From Burkholderiales bacterium (GTDB lineage Bacteria > Pseudomonadota > Gammaproteobacteria > Burkholderiales > Burkholderiaceae_C): 64,000 nt of DNA. Positions 9,271 through 19,289 of this stretch are shown one piece after another; the stretch's first letter is position 1; every line of letters begins with the position of its first letter. The position numbers and the translations under genes were made by a program. The notes below the pieces were generated by a model. The model was given only the letters and a program-made list of their open reading frames with translations, did no database searches and was not told the origin of the DNA. The stretch covers positions 1 to 64,000 of the forward strand of contig JAFLDE010000010.1 of assembly GCA_017302655.1 (NCBI GenBank). The letters run 5' to 3'.

Positions 9271-9869
9271 AGGTGCTGGTCACAGGCTTCGAGCCCTTCG
9301 ACGGTGCCGCGGTTAACAGCAGCTGGGAGCTGGCGCAGGCCCTGTCCACGGAGCCCGGCGTGGCGGCCGTGCAGTTGCCGTGCCGCTTTGGCAGCAGCCT
9401 GCAGGTGCTGGACGAGGCGCTGCGCCGCCAGCGCCCGCAACTGGTGCTGGCGCTGGGCCAGACGCCGCAGCCCGGCGCGCTGCGCTTCGAGCGCGTGGCG
9501 GTGAACTGGATCGACTCGCGCATCCCGGACAACGACGGGCTGCAGCCCATTGACGTGCAGGTGTTGCCCGGCGCGCCGGCTGCGTACTTCAGCCGCCTGC
9601 CTCTCAAGCGCATGGTGGCGGCGGCGCGCGCTGCAGGCATGCCGGCCGAGGTCTCCCTGAGCGCCGGCAGCTATGTCTGCAATCAGGTCTTCTTCGGCCT
9701 GCAGCACCGGCTGCGACGCCGCCCCGGCGTGATCAGCGGCTTTGTGCACGTGCCGGGGCTGGGTGACGCACTCAGCTTCGAAACCATGCTGCTTGGGGTT
9801 CGCGCGGCGCTGGCCGTGGCCGACCAGCCGGAACTTCATGCACCGCGCTCGGAGGGGCGCATCGCCTGA
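9267..9869 (+). CDS. pcp: pyroglutamyl-peptidase I (C15 family)
   Basis: A 200-residue cytosolic cysteine peptidase that removes N-terminal pyroglutamate from peptides. The start MKVLVTGFEPFDG is the family signature. The catalytic triad is visible: Glu75 in RFERVAVNW, Cys138 in AGSYVCNQVF and His161 in GFVHVPGLGD. Length is close to the usual 205-215 residues. It overlaps the aminotransferase by 4 bp and is followed 31 bp later by uup, so the three plus-strand genes may be cotranscribed. Together with the aminotransferase it suggests amino-acid or peptide salvage. Confidence 0.92.
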   Translation: MKVLVTGFEPFDGAAVNSSWELAQALSTEPGVAAVQLPCRFGSSLQVLDEALRRQRPQLVLALGQTPQPGALRFERVAVNWIDSRIPDNDGLQPIDVQVLPGAPAAYFSRLPLKRMVAAARAAGMPAEVSLSAGSYVCNQVFFGLQHRLRRRPGVISGFVHVPGLGDALSFETMLLGVRAALAVADQPELHAPRSEGRIA

Positions 9870-9900
9870 TAGCTCCGGCCCGGCGCGGACAATGCCCCGC

Positions 9901-11763
9901 ATGGCCCTGCTCTCGCTCACCAACGCCCACCTCGCTTTTGGACATTGGCCGCTGCTCGATGGCGCCGAACTCAGCCTGGAGGCTGGCGAGAAGGTCGGCC
10001 TGATCGGCCGCAACGGCAGCGGCAAGAGCAGCCTGTTGAAGGTGCTGGCCGGCCTGGAGCGCTTGGACGACGGCCTGCTGCAGCGCAGTCAGCAAGTGCG
10101 TGTCGTCTACGTGCCGCAGGAGCCGAGTTTCGAATCCGGTGCGACCGTCTTCGAAGCCGTGGCCGAAGGCGTGTCGGAGGCCCGACAGCTTCGCGAACGC
10201 TTCGAGCGTCACGCGCCTGGCGAGGACCTGGATGCGCTGCAGACGCGCCTGGAGCAGCTCGGTGGCTGGACTTGGGAACAACGCGTAGCCGAAAGCCTGC
10301 AGCGCTTGGGGCTGGAGGGGGAGCGCAAGGTGGCCGAGCTGTCCGGTGGCTTCAAGAAGCGCGTGGCCCTGGCCCAGGCTTTGGTGGCCCAGCCCGACGT
10401 GCTGCTGCTTGACGAACCCACCAATCATCTGGATTTGGACGCCATCCTTTGGCTTGAAGGACTGTTGCGCGGCTTCGGCGGCAGCCTGCTGGTGATCACG
10501 CACGACCGCGCCTTTCTTGACGTGGTGTGCACGCGCATCGTCGAACTGGACCGCGGCCAGCTCCGCGGCTACCCCGGCAACTTTGCCGCCTTCGAGGCCG
10601 CCAAGCAGCGCGAACTGGAGGCCGAGCAACTGGCCAATGCGCGCTTCGACAAGTTGCTGGCACAGGAGGAGGTGTGGATCCGAAAGGGCGTGGAGGCGCG
10701 GCGCACACGCTCGGTCGCCCGTGTGGCGCGGCTGGTGAAGCTGCGCGAGGAACACGCGCAAAGGCGCAACGTGCAAGGCCGGGCGCAGCTCCGGGTGGAC
10801 GCCGGCGAGCACAGCGGCAAGCTGGTAGCCGAGCTGGAGGGCGTGCGCAAGGCGTTCGGCGAGCGGGTGGTGGTGCAGGGCCTTACGGCCACCTTCATGC
10901 GCGGGGACAAGGTGGGCCTGATCGGCCCCAATGGGGCGGGCAAGACCACTCTGCTCAGGCTGATCCTGGGTGAGTTGCAGCCCGACGCTGGCCGCGTCAG
11001 CCAGGGCACTCGGCTGCAGGTGGCCTTCTTTGACCAGATGCGCGCCGGCCTGAACCTCGATGCGACGCTGGCCGATACCATCAGCCCCGGTTCGGAGTGG
11101 ATCGAGATCGACGGCAAGCAGCAGCACGTCATGACCTATCTGCAGAACTTCCTCTTCTCGCCGGCCCGCGCGAACAGTCCGGTGCGCACGCTCAGCGGCG
11201 GTGAGCGCAACCGCCTGCTGCTGGCGCGCCTGTTCGCCCGCCCCGCGAACGTGCTGGTGCTGGACGAGCCGACCAACGACCTCGACATCGAGACGCTCGA
11301 CCTGCTCGAAGAGCTGCTCGTCGACTATCCCGGCACGGTCTTCCTGGTCAGCCACGACCGACGCTTCCTGGACCGCGTCGTCACCTCGACCCTGGTGGCC
11401 GAGAGCGACGGACAGTGGCGCGAGTACGAGGGCGGCGTGACCGACTGGCTGCAGCAGGCCGCGCGGGCTGGCGCCGCAGCGACTCCTGCCGCCCCGAGGG
11501 CCGAGCGGAAGCCAGAACCGGCGCCAGCGGCCGCGAAGCGCAAGCTGGGCTACAAGGAGCAGCGCGAACTCGAGCAATTGCCCGCGCGGATTGAGGCCTT
11601 GGAACTGGAGCAGGCCGCTCTCAATGAACAACTCCATGGCAGCGAGCTGTACACGCAAGGCGCCGGTCTCATTCAGCAAGTCAGCGCCCGGGCGGCAGCA
11701 GTAGAGGAAGAGCTTCTTGTGCTGCTGGAGCGATGGACGCAGCTCAGCGATCAGAGTGCTTGA
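9901..11763 (+). CDS. uup: ABC-F ATPase Uup
   Basis: A 620-residue duplicated ATPase without membrane segments. The first cassette has Walker A GRNGSGKSS, signature LSGGFKKR and Walker B LLLDEPTNHLDLD. The inter-domain linker carries the PtIM-type helical stretch. The second cassette has GPNGAGKTT, LSGGERNR and VLVLDEPTNDLDIE. The C-terminal 80 residues form a Lys/Glu/Leu-rich coiled coil, typical of Uup. ABC-F proteins act at the ribosome rather than in transport; Uup also affects precise excision of transposons. The ATG at 9901 (MALLSL) is preferred; ATG 9892 would add three residues. Confidence 0.92.
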   Translation: MALLSLTNAHLAFGHWPLLDGAELSLEAGEKVGLIGRNGSGKSSLLKVLAGLERLDDGLLQRSQQVRVVYVPQEPSFESGATVFEAVAEGVSEARQLRERFERHAPGEDLDALQTRLEQLGGWTWEQRVAESLQRLGLEGERKVAELSGGFKKRVALAQALVAQPDVLLLDEPTNHLDLDAILWLEGLLRGFGGSLLVITHDRAFLDVVCTRIVELDRGQLRGYPGNFAAFEAAKQRELEAEQLANARFDKLLAQEEVWIRKGVEARRTRSVARVARLVKLREEHAQRRNVQGRAQLRVDAGEHSGKLVAELEGVRKAFGERVVVQGLTATFMRGDKVGLIGPNGAGKTTLLRLILGELQPDAGRVSQGTRLQVAFFDQMRAGLNLDATLADTISPGSEWIEIDGKQQHVMTYLQNFLFSPARANSPVRTLSGGERNRLLLARLFARPANVLVLDEPTNDLDIETLDLLEELLVDYPGTVFLVSHDRRFLDRVVTSTLVAESDGQWREYEGGVTDWLQQAARAGAAATPAAPRAERKPEPAPAAAKRKLGYKEQRELEQLPARIEALELEQAALNEQLHGSELYTQGAGLIQQVSARAAAVEEELLVLLERWTQLSDQSA

Positions 11764-11823
11764 AGGGAACGGGGCCTGTTAGCGTCCTGCAAGCAGGGAG
11801 GGGCTTCGTGCCCAGATAGCACA

Positions 11824-11844
11824 AAGCCCGCACGGGGCGGGCTT
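11824..11844. terminator. hairpin between uup and tRNA-fMet
   Basis: AAGCCCGC (11824-11831) pairs perfectly with GCGGGCTT (11837-11844) around a 5-base loop. It lies 60 bp after the uup stop and 31 bp beyond the 3' end of the convergent tRNA. Only short T runs follow on either strand (GGGCTTT on the minus strand), so it is a modest bidirectional terminator at best. Confidence 0.5.
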
Positions 11845-11875
11845 CGCTAAGTCCTTGTCGGATCTTCAAATTTCT

Positions 11876-11952
<77 letters not shown>

Positions 11953-12021
11953 CCAGGGAAGATCAGAAGTTTATCACCATTCCTGAGGGCTTTCTAAATC
12001 TTTGCGCACAATGGGCGAAAT

Positions 12022-12609
12022 TCAGGCCCGTCTCGACATGAGCAGCAGACCCGCCAGCGCAGTGAACAGCATGAGGAGTGCGGAGTACTTTGGGCGGCCC
12101 GTAGGCAAATGAGGGGCCCTCGAGAGGCTGGCAACGTTCGGCGCCACGCCAAACTCGCCCTCCGGATCGTCGCCTGCTTGCAACTCCCATTGGCCCGAAG
12201 GGTCCGAAACCATGGTTGAGGTCATGGGGGCGTAACACAGGCCTTTGTCCGCGCAACCCTGCCCTGAAACCAGAAGATGGCTCGTCGCGGCGGGAAGCAC
12301 CAAGTGAAGGCTGAGTTGGCCACGATAGATCTGCATTTCGCGCTCGAAGGCGGGGTCGTATTTGCGCTCGGCGGCAGGGAGCCCATCCAAGCTCAAGGAC
12401 CGACCGGCTTCGTCCACGACGCGAAAGGCCTCGCGGTACATGTAGTGCCCAGGCGTGATGTCAAAGCGCAGCAGTACGCGGCCGTCGGCACCCGTTTTCG
12501 CTGCGATTCGGAAGGCCTGGTTTGGCGCCAGGAATTCCTCGGCGGATGCTTTTGCGGCCAAGCCGCAAAAGAGCGGCAGGAACAGCGCGATGGAAACAAC
12601 GAAGCGCAT
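12022..12609 (-). CDS. stand-alone DsbD N-terminal (alpha) domain protein, membrane-anchored
   Basis: A 195-residue protein: signal peptide (residues 1-23), then an immunoglobulin-like nDsbD domain to about residue 150. The redox pair Cys119/Cys125 sits in CADKGLCYAP, matching the CxxxxxC spacing and surroundings of Cys103/Cys109 in E. coli DsbD. In full-length DsbD this domain passes electrons from the 8-TM beta domain to DsbC, DsbE and others. Here there is no beta or thioredoxin-like gamma domain. A Pro/Lys linker leads to one C-terminal TM (about 174-191) and RRA. The sequence after the stop does not continue the DsbD frame. In related genomes dsbD often lies near rplQ (from memory), so this may be a shortened relic or a specialised stand-alone partner. 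Confidence 0.8.
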   Translation of the reverse strand: MRFVVSIALFLPLFCGLAAKASAEEFLAPNQAFRIAAKTGADGRVLLRFDITPGHYMYREAFRVVDEAGRSLSLDGLPAAERKYDPAFEREMQIYRGQLSLHLVLPAATSHLLVSGQGCADKGLCYAPMTSTMVSDPSGQWELQAGDDPEGEFGVAPNVASLSRAPHLPTGRPKYSALLMLFTALAGLLLMSRRA

Positions 12610-12638
12610 GGAGGCTGAGCCGATGCAATTGAAATGGA

Positions 12639-12661
12639 AAGGGCCGGCAAAGCCGGCCCTT
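12639..12661 (-). terminator. terminator of the alpha operon, after rplQ
   Basis: A perfect 10-bp stem AAGGGCCGGC / GCCGGCCCTT with a 3-base loop, 36 bp downstream of the rplQ stop in the direction of transcription. The minus strand continues TTTCCATTTC, a weak U tract. It sits just upstream of the DsbD-like gene and probably closes the long ribosomal transcript. Confidence 0.75.
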
Positions 12662-12696
12662 CACGCGATTGGCTGTTTGCAGCCGGCAGCGCGAGC

Positions 12697-13095
12697 TTAC
12701 TCGGCGACGGCTGGCGCCGCTTCAGAAGCCTTGGGCTCCGGGCGATCCACCAGTTCGACAAACGCCATGGGCGCGTTGTCACCGACACGGTAGCCCATCT
12801 TCAGGATGCGGGTGTAGCCGCCAGGACGGGTGGCGTAGCGCGGGCCGAGCTCGTTGAAGAGCTTGACGACCACGTCGCGGTCGCGCAGGCGAGCGAACGC
12901 CAGGCGGCGGTTGGCGACGGTCGCTTCCTTGGCCAAAGTAATCAGGGGCTCGACCACACGACGCAGTTCCTTGGCCTTGGGGACCGTGGTCTTGATGGCT
13001 TCGTGCTGCAGCAGGCTGACGCACATGTTGCGCAGCATGGCAGCGCGGTGCTCGCTGGTGCGGTTGAGTTTGCGTAGGCCGTTGCGATGGCGCAT
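12697..13095 (-). CDS. rplQ: 50S ribosomal protein L17
   Basis: A 132-residue L17, starting [20 protein letters not shown] as in essentially all bacteria, with a short acidic Ala-rich tail (EAAPAVAE). L17 binds 23S rRNA near the exit tunnel. It is the last gene of the alpha operon; a strong hairpin follows. The 101 bp gap to rpoA upstream contains a CCGCCAG/CTGGCGG inverted repeat (near 13128-13153) but no obvious promoter. Confidence 0.97.
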   Translation of the reverse strand: MRHRNGLRKLNRTSEHRAAMLRNMCVSLLQHEAIKTTVPKAKELRRVVEPLITLAKEATVANRRLAFARLRDRDVVVKLFNELGPRYATRPGGYTRILKMGYRVGDNAPMAFVELVDRPEPKASEAAPAVAE

Positions 13096-13196
13096 GGTGA
13101 GGTTCCTTTCTATCTAACTATGTAATGCCGCCAGCCGTGTCAGGTACTGGCGGGTGAACGCTTCGACGCGTTGCGGTTGTCAGCGCCGAGCAGGGC

Positions 13197-14186
13197 TCAA
13201 CGCTTGTCCAGGCCGACGGGCGGCCAGTTTTCCAGGCGCGAGCCCAGCGTGAGGCCACGCGAAGCCAGCACTTCCTTGATTTCGTTGAGCGACTTGCGAC
13301 CGAGGTTCGGGGTCTTCAGCAGTTCGGTCTCGGTGCGCTGGATCAGGTCGCCGATGTAGTAGATGTTCTCGGCCTTCAGGCAGTTGGCCGAACGCACGGT
13401 CAGTTCGAGCTCGTCGACCGGACGCAGAAGGATCGGGTCGAAGGAAGCCGAACGCTGCACCGGCGCATCGAAGGCATCGACCAGGTCTGTACCTTGCAGT
13501 TGCGCGAAGGCGGCGAGTTGTTCCACCAGGATCTTGGCCGAAGCACGGATCGCTTCCTCAGGCGAAATAGCGCCGTTGGTTTCGATTTCCATGACCAGCT
13601 TGTCCAGGTCGGTGCGCTGCTCCACACGGGCGTTCTCGACGGCGTAGCTGACGCGCTTGACCGGGGAGAATGAAGCGTCCAGCACGATACGGCCAATGGC
13701 CTTGGTCGGCTCGTCGCCGAATCGGCGCAGATTTCCCGGCACGTAACCACGTCCCTTCTCGACCTTGATCTGCATGTCGATCTTGCCGCCTTGCGCGAGG
13801 TGGCAGATGACATGATCCGGGTTGATGATCTCGACGTCGTGCGGGGTCTGGATGTCCGCAGCGGTAACCGGGCCTTCACCTTCCTTGCGCAGGATCAGGG
13901 TGACTTCCTCGCGGTTGTGCAGACGGAAAGTCACACCCTTCAGGTTCAGCATCACGCCAACCACGTCTTCCTGAACGCCGTCCACGGTGGAGTACTCGTG
14001 CAACACGCCTGCGATCGTTACTTCAGTCGGCGCATACCCAACCATCGACGACAGCAGCACACGGCGCAGCGCGTTGCCCAGCGTGTGCCCGTAGCCACGC
14101 TCGAAGGGCTCCAAAGTGACTTTGGCGCGATGACCGCCCAGCGGCTCGACGTTGATCGACTTGGGTTTGAGCAGATTCGTTTGCAT
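13197..14186 (-). CDS. rpoA: RNA polymerase alpha subunit
   Basis: A 329-residue alpha subunit, the usual length. The N-terminal assembly domain includes [20 protein letters not shown] near residue 26. The C-terminal domain (about 245-329) has the helix-hairpin region [21 protein letters not shown] and RSLNEIKE-type residues ([20 protein letters not shown]) that contact UP elements and activators. It lies in the standard rpsD-rpoA-rplQ order. The rpsD-rpoA gap (134 bp) contains a small hairpin CCCAGT/ACTGGG at 14238-14259. Confidence 0.97.
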   Translation of the reverse strand: MQTNLLKPKSINVEPLGGHRAKVTLEPFERGYGHTLGNALRRVLLSSMVGYAPTEVTIAGVLHEYSTVDGVQEDVVGVMLNLKGVTFRLHNREEVTLILRKEGEGPVTAADIQTPHDVEIINPDHVICHLAQGGKIDMQIKVEKGRGYVPGNLRRFGDEPTKAIGRIVLDASFSPVKRVSYAVENARVEQRTDLDKLVMEIETNGAISPEEAIRASAKILVEQLAAFAQLQGTDLVDAFDAPVQRSASFDPILLRPVDELELTVRSANCLKAENIYYIGDLIQRTETELLKTPNLGRKSLNEIKEVLASRGLTLGSRLENWPPVGLDKR

Positions 14187-14320
14187 GGGCTCTTTCTTTC
14201 AATCCACCGGATGCACCGCCGGCGGCTGAGGGACCAACCCAGTAGCGAACGCCACTGGGCAGGGAGACAACTGCTTCAGCCGCACGAACGTCTTCGCAGG
14301 CTTCAACAGTTGACGGACGA

Positions 14321-14944
14321 TCAACGCGAGTACAACTCGACGATCAACGATTCGTTGATGTCGTTGGCGAACTCGTCACGATCCGGGGTCTTCTTGAAGA
14401 CACCTTCCATCTTCGACGCGTCGACCTGAACCCAGGCCGGCATACCGATGGACTCGGCGAGCTTCAGCGAGTCCTGGATGCGCAGTTGCTTCTTCGCTTT
14501 CTCACGCACCGACACCACATCGCCGGGCTTGACCAGAAAGGACGCGATGTTCACGGTCTCGCCGTTGACGCTGATGCTCTTGTGCGAAACGAGCTGACGG
14601 GCTTCGGCGCGGGTCGAGCCAAAACCCATGCGGTAAACGACGTTGTCGAGGCGAGACTCAAGCAACGACAGCAGGTTCACGCCCGTCGAGCCTTTGCGAC
14701 GCTCAGCCTCGGCGAAATAGCGGCGGAACTGACGTTCCAGCACGCCGTACATGCGCTTGACCTTTTGCTTCTCGCGCAGCTGGATACCGAAGTCGCTGGT
14801 GCGCTGACCCGAGGTCCGGCCATGCTGGCCAGGCTTGCTGTCGAACTTGGCCTTGTCGCTGATGGCGCGGCGTGCGCTCTTCAGGAACAGGTCCGTGCCT
14901 TCGCGGCGGGAAAGTTTGGCCTTGGGGCCGAGGTAACGTGCCAT
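14321..14944 (-). CDS. rpsD: 30S ribosomal protein S4
   Basis: A 207-residue S4 with the primary 16S-binding core and an S4 RNA-binding motif ([20 protein letters not shown], about 93-112). It lacks the zinc-type Cys cluster (C-minus form), as usual in beta- and gammaproteobacteria. S4 nucleates 30S assembly and in E. coli represses its own operon; a comparable site was not identified here. It is preceded by an unusually long 209 bp gap containing a terminator-like hairpin. Confidence 0.97.
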   Translation of the reverse strand: MARYLGPKAKLSRREGTDLFLKSARRAISDKAKFDSKPGQHGRTSGQRTSDFGIQLREKQKVKRMYGVLERQFRRYFAEAERRKGSTGVNLLSLLESRLDNVVYRMGFGSTRAEARQLVSHKSISVNGETVNIASFLVKPGDVVSVREKAKKQLRIQDSLKLAESIGMPAWVQVDASKMEGVFKKTPDRDEFANDINESLIVELYSR

Positions 14945-15060
14945 GAGGCTGATCCTTCTTCAGTCTGACGCCGCCTTCTTGCGACGCGAGTCTGGCGGCT
15001 CTCTTGATGAAGCACTCAGACGGTGGGTGGTGGTTTGATCACCCGCGAGGGCGACCCACG

Positions 15061-15097
15061 AAAAGCGCCGACGGCCCTCTTTCGAGACCCGTCGGCG
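15061..15097 (-). terminator. terminator-like hairpin inside the alpha operon (rpsK-rpsD gap)
   Basis: CGCCGACGG (15066-15074) pairs with CCGTCGGCG (15089-15097), 9 bp with a 14-base loop. In the transcribed direction the stem is followed by CTTTTCG. It lies 56 bp after rpsK and 117 bp before rpsD. It could partially terminate or attenuate rpsD-rpoA-rplQ expression, or be a processing or autoregulatory structure. Confidence 0.5.
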
Positions 15098-15153
15098 TTT
15101 GGAAAACGGGCGAGTATCGCCCAATTCTCCAGGGGACTTGAAAACCTTGCGGC

Positions 15154-15558
15154 TTAGATGCGACGGCGCTTCTGGGGACGGCAACCGTTGTGCGGCACCG
15201 GAGTGACATCGCTGATCGAGGTGATGCGAATGCCGAGCGCAGCCAGCGCGCGAACCGACGACTCACGGCCAGGGCCCGGGCCTTTGATCTTGACGTCCAG
15301 GTTCTTGATACCTTGCTCCTGAGCAGCACGGCCGGCGTTTTCCGCTGCGACCTGAGCCGCATACGGCGTCGACTTGCGCGAGCCCTTGAAGCCCTGTCCA
15401 CCCGACGAAGCCCAGCTCAAAGCAGCGCCTTGACGGTCCGTGATGGTGATGATGGTGTTGTTGAACGACGCGTGAACGTGCGCGATGCCATCCGCAACGT
15501 TCTTGCGGACTTTCTTGCGCACGCGCTGAGCGGCGTTGTTAGCAGGTGCCTTGGCCAT
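15154..15558 (-). CDS. rpsK: 30S ribosomal protein S11
   Basis: A 134-residue S11 of the 30S platform. It has the conserved [18 protein letters not shown] block and the C-terminal [18 protein letters not shown] tail. It is only 14 bp downstream of rpsM, so the two are cotranscribed. The 209 bp before rpsD hold no other gene. Confidence 0.97.
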   Translation of the reverse strand: MAKAPANNAAQRVRKKVRKNVADGIAHVHASFNNTIITITDRQGAALSWASSGGQGFKGSRKSTPYAAQVAAENAGRAAQEQGIKNLDVKIKGPGPGRESSVRALAALGIRITSISDVTPVPHNGCRPQKRRRI

Positions 15559-15572
15559 GGTTGTTCCTCAAA

Positions 15573-15935
15573 TCACTTCTTGCCGGCGATGGCGCGACGC
15601 GGGCCCTTGCGGGTGCGGGCGTTCGTGCGGGTGCGCTGACCGCGCATCGGCAGGCCGCGGCGATGACGGAAGCCGCGGTAGCAGCCGAGGTCCATCAGAC
15701 GCTTGATGTTGATCGACATCTCGCGGCGCAGATCACCCTCGATGGTCAGCTTGCCGATCTCGTCACGGATCTTTTCGAGCTCCGCGTCGCTCAGCTCCTT
15801 GATCTTCTTGGAGAAAGGAACGCCGCAAGCGGTGCAGATCTTCTGCGCCGTGGTGCGACCAATGCCGTAGATCGAGGTCAGACCGATCTCAGTGTGCTTC
15901 TGCGGCGGAATGTTGATGCCAGCAATACGTGCCAT
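15573..15935 (-). CDS. rpsM: 30S ribosomal protein S13
   Basis: A 120-residue S13 that contacts the P-site tRNA and the 30S-50S bridges. It starts [10 protein letters not shown] and ends with the basic [17 protein letters not shown] tail, both typical. It is the first gene of the classical alpha operon, 41 bp after rpmJ; no separate promoter was recognised in that gap. Confidence 0.97.
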   Translation of the reverse strand: MARIAGINIPPQKHTEIGLTSIYGIGRTTAQKICTACGVPFSKKIKELSDAELEKIRDEIGKLTIEGDLRREMSINIKRLMDLGCYRGFRHRRGLPMRGQRTRTNARTRKGPRRAIAGKK

Positions 15936-15976
15936 GGGATACCTCTAGTTCTCTCGTGCGCGCTGATGACGACCGA

Positions 15977-16090
15977 TCAGCCTTGGCGCTGCTTGTGACG
16001 CGGATCCGTGCAGATCACACGCACCACGCCATTGCGGCGGATGATCTTGCAATTGCGGCACATCTTCTTGACCGATGCAGCTACTTTCAT
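15977..16090 (-). CDS. rpmJ: 50S ribosomal protein L36
   Basis: A 37-residue protein starting [15 protein letters not shown]; the longer upstream frame is rejected because L36 always begins near this Met. The zinc ribbon is complete: Cys11, Cys14, Cys27 and His32 (C-plus form). It lies between infA (55 bp upstream) and rpsM. Confidence 0.96.
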   Translation of the reverse strand: MKVAASVKKMCRNCKIIRRNGVVRVICTDPRHKQRQG

Positions 16091-16145
16091 GCTCTGCTCC
16101 TCAACTGTCTTTCGTCGCTCACGCGTTTCCGGGTTTGTTGATCGC

Positions 16146-16364
16146 TCACTTCGCCCGGAAAACGATGCGAGCACGGGTCAAATCGTAGGGAGTCAGGTCA
16201 ACCGTGACCTTGTCCCCCGGAAGGATGCGTATGTAGTGCATTCGCATCTTTCCTGAAATATGTCCAAGCACGACATGTCCGTTTTCCAGTTTCACGCGGA
16301 AGGTTGCATTCGGGAGGTTTTCAACGACCTCCCCCTGCATCTGGATCACGTCGTCCTTGGCCAT
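16146..16364 (-). CDS. infA: translation initiation factor IF-1
   Basis: A 72-residue OB-fold protein, the standard length, starting [13 protein letters not shown] and ending [12 protein letters not shown]-1 occupies the A site of the 30S subunit during initiation. It lies between secY (15 bp upstream) and rpmJ. That placement is common in betaproteobacteria, whereas E. coli infA lies elsewhere. Confidence 0.97.
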   Translation of the reverse strand: MAKDDVIQMQGEVVENLPNATFRVKLENGHVVLGHISGKMRMHYIRILPGDKVTVDLTPYDLTRARIVFRAK

Positions 16365-16379
16365 GCTTCATGAATTCAT

Positions 16380-17708
16380 CTAACTGGCCTTGAAACTCGC
16401 CTTCTTGAGGAGGCTTTCATACTGCTGGCTCATGATGTAACTCTGAACCTGTGCCCAGAAATCCATGGTGACCACCACGATGATCAACAACGAGGTGCCA
16501 CCGAAGTAGAAGGGCACATTCCACTTCAAGGTCAGAAATTCAGGCAGCAAACAAACAGCGGTGATGTAGATCGCACCCACCAGCGTCAAGCGGCCCAGGA
16601 TCTTGTCGATGTGCCGTGCGGTCTGATCGCCAGGCCGGATGCCCGGGATGAACGCGCCGCTCTTCTTCAAGTTGTCAGCCGTCTCACGGCTGTTGAACAC
16701 CATCGCCGTATAGAAAAAGCAGAAGAAGATGATGGCGGCCGCATAACTGAGGATGTAGATGGGCTGTCCTGGGTGCAGGGCGTCACCAATGTTCTTCAGC
16801 CACCGCATCGGTCCTTCGACGGCGCCAGTACCCAACCAACTCGCCATGGTTGCGGGCAGCAGGATGATGGACGACGCAAAGATCGGCGGCATCACACCGG
16901 ACATGTTCAGCTTGAGCGGCAGATGGGATGACTGGCCGCCATAAACCTTGTTGCCAACCTGCCGCTTGGCGTAATTCACCAAGATCTTGCGCTGACCGCG
17001 CTCCACGAACACCACGGCCCAAGTCACCAGTACCACCAAGGTGACGATGAACAACGCTGCCGGAATGGCCATCGAACCCGTGCGTACCAACTCGCCAAGG
17101 CCGCCAATCGCGCCCGGCAAGCCTGCCGCAATACCTGCAAAGATCAGGATCGAGATGCCGTTGCCCAAGCCGCGCTCGGTGATCTGCTCACCCAGCCACA
17201 TCAGGAACATGGTGCCAGCCACCAGGCTCGTGACCGCAGTGAGGCGGAAACCCCAACCCGGATCGATCACCAAGCCAGCCTGGCTTTCGAGCGCGATGGC
17301 AATGCTCAAGGACTGAAACAGCGCCAAACCAAGCGTGCCGTAGCGCGTGTACTGCGTCAGCTTACGCTTGCCTGCCTCGCCTTCCTTCTTCAGGGCTTCG
17401 AAGTGAGGCACCACATGCGACATCAGCTGCACCACGATGCTCGCCGAGATGTACGGCATGATGCCGAGCGCGAACACGGTGAAGCGGGACAGTGCACCGC
17501 CCGAGAACATGTTGAAGAGGCTGAGGATGCCGCCCTGCTGCTGCGAGAACAGCTGCTTCAGTTGCTCTGGGTCGATGCCCGGCACAGGCACATGCGCACC
17601 GATGCGATAGACCACCAAGGCCAGCAACAAGAAGACGAGCCGGCGCTTCAGGTCACCGAAGCGACCTGATTTCACCAGTCCGGAAGCGGTGGATGCAGAG
17701 GTTGCCAA
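16380..17708 (-). CDS. secY: preprotein translocase subunit SecY
   Basis: A 442-residue protein of the SecYEG channel, with ten TM segments. Conserved blocks include the plug/TM2 region ([28 protein letters not shown]), the cytosolic loop [21 protein letters not shown] that docks SecA and ribosomes, and the [16 protein letters not shown] loop. It lies 24 bp after rplO, in the conserved spc-operon position. Confidence 0.97.
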   Translation of the reverse strand: MATSASTASGLVKSGRFGDLKRRLVFLLLALVVYRIGAHVPVPGIDPEQLKQLFSQQQGGILSLFNMFSGGALSRFTVFALGIMPYISASIVVQLMSHVVPHFEALKKEGEAGKRKLTQYTRYGTLGLALFQSLSIAIALESQAGLVIDPGWGFRLTAVTSLVAGTMFLMWLGEQITERGLGNGISILIFAGIAAGLPGAIGGLGELVRTGSMAIPAALFIVTLVVLVTWAVVFVERGQRKILVNYAKRQVGNKVYGGQSSHLPLKLNMSGVMPPIFASSIILLPATMASWLGTGAVEGPMRWLKNIGDALHPGQPIYILSYAAAIIFFCFFYTAMVFNSRETADNLKKSGAFIPGIRPGDQTARHIDKILGRLTLVGAIYITAVCLLPEFLTLKWNVPFYFGGTSLLIIVVVTMDFWAQVQSYIMSQQYESLLKKASFKAS

Positions 17709-17732
17709 AGCGCGTGTGCCCTTGCGACCGTC

Positions 17733-18176
17733 TTATTCCGCGGCGACCGAGCCGCCAGCCGCCTCGATGGCTGCCTTCGCACCGGCCGTAGCACCAATGC
17801 CCTTGAGCTCGACCTTGCGGGTGAGCGCGCCGGACTTGATGACCTTGACGTTCTTGATGAGCTCACCCACCAGGCCAGCAGCCTTCAGGGTCAACAAATC
17901 CACCGTCTCGGCACCCAACTGCTCAAGCGCCTTCAGGGTCACTTCAGCGTTGAACCTCAACGAGGCCGACTTGAACCCGCGCTTGGGCAGCCGACGCTGC
18001 AGCGGCATCTGGCCGCCTTCGAAGCCCACCTTGTGGAAACCACCCGCGCGCGACTTCTGGCCCTTGTGACCGCGGCCTGCCGTCTTGCCCAGGCCGGAGC
18101 CGATGCCTCGACCGACGCGACGCTTGGCGTGCTTCGAGCCAGTGGCCGGCTTGATCGTGTTCAGTTCCATGTTCAT
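17733..18176 (-). CDS. rplO: 50S ribosomal protein L15
   Basis: A 147-residue L15 with a Gly/Arg-rich N-terminal extension ([26 protein letters not shown] split over residues 14-45) that threads into 23S rRNA, and the globular C-terminal domain. It lies 4 bp after rpmD and 24 bp before secY. Confidence 0.97.
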   Translation of the reverse strand: MNMELNTIKPATGSKHAKRRVGRGIGSGLGKTAGRGHKGQKSRAGGFHKVGFEGGQMPLQRRLPKRGFKSASLRFNAEVTLKALEQLGAETVDLLTLKAAGLVGELIKNVKVIKSGALTRKVELKGIGATAGAKAAIEAAGGSVAAE

Positions 18177-18180
18177 GTCC

Positions 18181-18363
18181 TCAGAGCACCTTCACCAAGT
18201 ATTGAACCTTGGTGATCATGCCGCGCACGGCGGGGGTGTCTTCCAGAGTGCTTTGGCTATTGAGCTTGCGCAGCCCAAGGCCGCGCACCGTGGCACGGTG
18301 ATCTTCGCGGGTGCCAGCGATGCTGCGCACCAGCTTGACCGTCAGGGTTTTCTTGTCCGACAT
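18181..18363 (-). CDS. rpmD: 50S ribosomal protein L30
   Basis: A 60-residue protein with the L30 pattern [27 protein letters not shown] early and the closing [12 protein letters not shown]. It sits between rpsE (17 bp) and rplO (4 bp). Confidence 0.96.
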   Translation of the reverse strand: MSDKKTLTVKLVRSIAGTREDHRATVRGLGLRKLNSQSTLEDTPAVRGMITKVQYLVKVL

Positions 18364-18380
18364 ATCAGTCTCCGCGCCGC

Positions 18381-18899
18381 TCAGTTGAACAGCTCTTCGA
18401 CGGTCTTACCGCGCTTGGCGGCGACCTCGGCCGGCGTGCTCGAGCGCTTCAGCGCATCCAGCGTGGCACGGACCATGTTGTAGGGGTTGGTCGAACCGTG
18501 GCTCTTGCTCACGATGTCGGTCACGCCCATCACTTCGAACACGGCACGCATCGGGCCGCCGGCAATCACGCCGGTACCGGTAGGAGCCGGGGCCAGCATG
18601 ACGCGCGAAGCGCCATGCTCGCCGATCACGTTGTGATGCACAGAACCTTGCTTCAGCGCGACCTTGAACATGTTGCGGCGAGCGGCTTCCATAGCCTTCT
18701 GCACTGCAACCGGCACTTCACGCGCCTTGCCCTTGCCCATGCCGATACGGCCGTCGCCGTCGCCGACCACGGTCAACGCTGCGAAACCGAGGATGCGACC
18801 GCCCTTCACCACTTTGGTGACGCGGTTCACGGCAATCATCTTCTCGCGCAGACCGTCATCACGACCTTCGTCCTGCACGCGGGGTTGAAACTTCGCCAT
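18381..18899 (-). CDS. rpsE: 30S ribosomal protein S5
   Basis: A 172-residue S5 with the double-stranded-RNA-binding-like N-terminal half ([25 protein letters not shown]) and the C-terminal domain ([24 protein letters not shown]). S5 helps translational fidelity and mRNA unwinding. It follows rplR by 19 bp. Confidence 0.97.
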   Translation of the reverse strand: MAKFQPRVQDEGRDDGLREKMIAVNRVTKVVKGGRILGFAALTVVGDGDGRIGMGKGKAREVPVAVQKAMEAARRNMFKVALKQGSVHHNVIGEHGASRVMLAPAPTGTGVIAGGPMRAVFEVMGVTDIVSKSHGSTNPYNMVRATLDALKRSSTPAEVAAKRGKTVEELFN

Positions 18900-18918
18900 T
18901 GCTGTTGACTCCGTGTGC

Positions 18919-19278
18919 TTAGAACTTCAGGCCGGCTTCGCGGGCGGCGTCGGCCAGGGCCTTGACGCGACCGTGATAGGCGTAACCCGCGCGATCGAAG
19001 GCGACCGTCTCGACACCCGCTGCTTTCGCCTTTTCGGCGATGCGCTTGCCGATGAGCTGGGCAGCGGCGGTGTTGCCACCCTTGCCCTTGAGCTGCTCGC
19101 GCAGATCCTTCTCGGCGGTGGAGGCCGCGGCCAGCACCTTGGCGCCGTCGTCGCTGATCAGCTGCGCGTAGATGTGCAGGTTTGAGCGGTAGACAGTCAA
19201 GCGCGGCTTCACTTGCAGGGCGATGCGCACCCGGGTTTGACGGGCGCGACGCAGGCGCTGTTGCTTCTTGTTCAGCAT
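18919..19278 (-). CDS. rplR: 50S ribosomal protein L18
   Basis: A 119-residue 5S rRNA-binding protein with a basic N-terminus ([15 protein letters not shown]), [14 protein letters not shown] in the middle and the C-terminal [11 protein letters not shown]. It lies 11 bp after rplF. Confidence 0.97.
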   Translation of the reverse strand: MLNKKQQRLRRARQTRVRIALQVKPRLTVYRSNLHIYAQLISDDGAKVLAAASTAEKDLREQLKGKGGNTAAAQLIGKRIAEKAKAAGVETVAFDRAGYAYHGRVKALADAAREAGLKF

Positions 19279-19289
19279 GCTGCGGCTCC

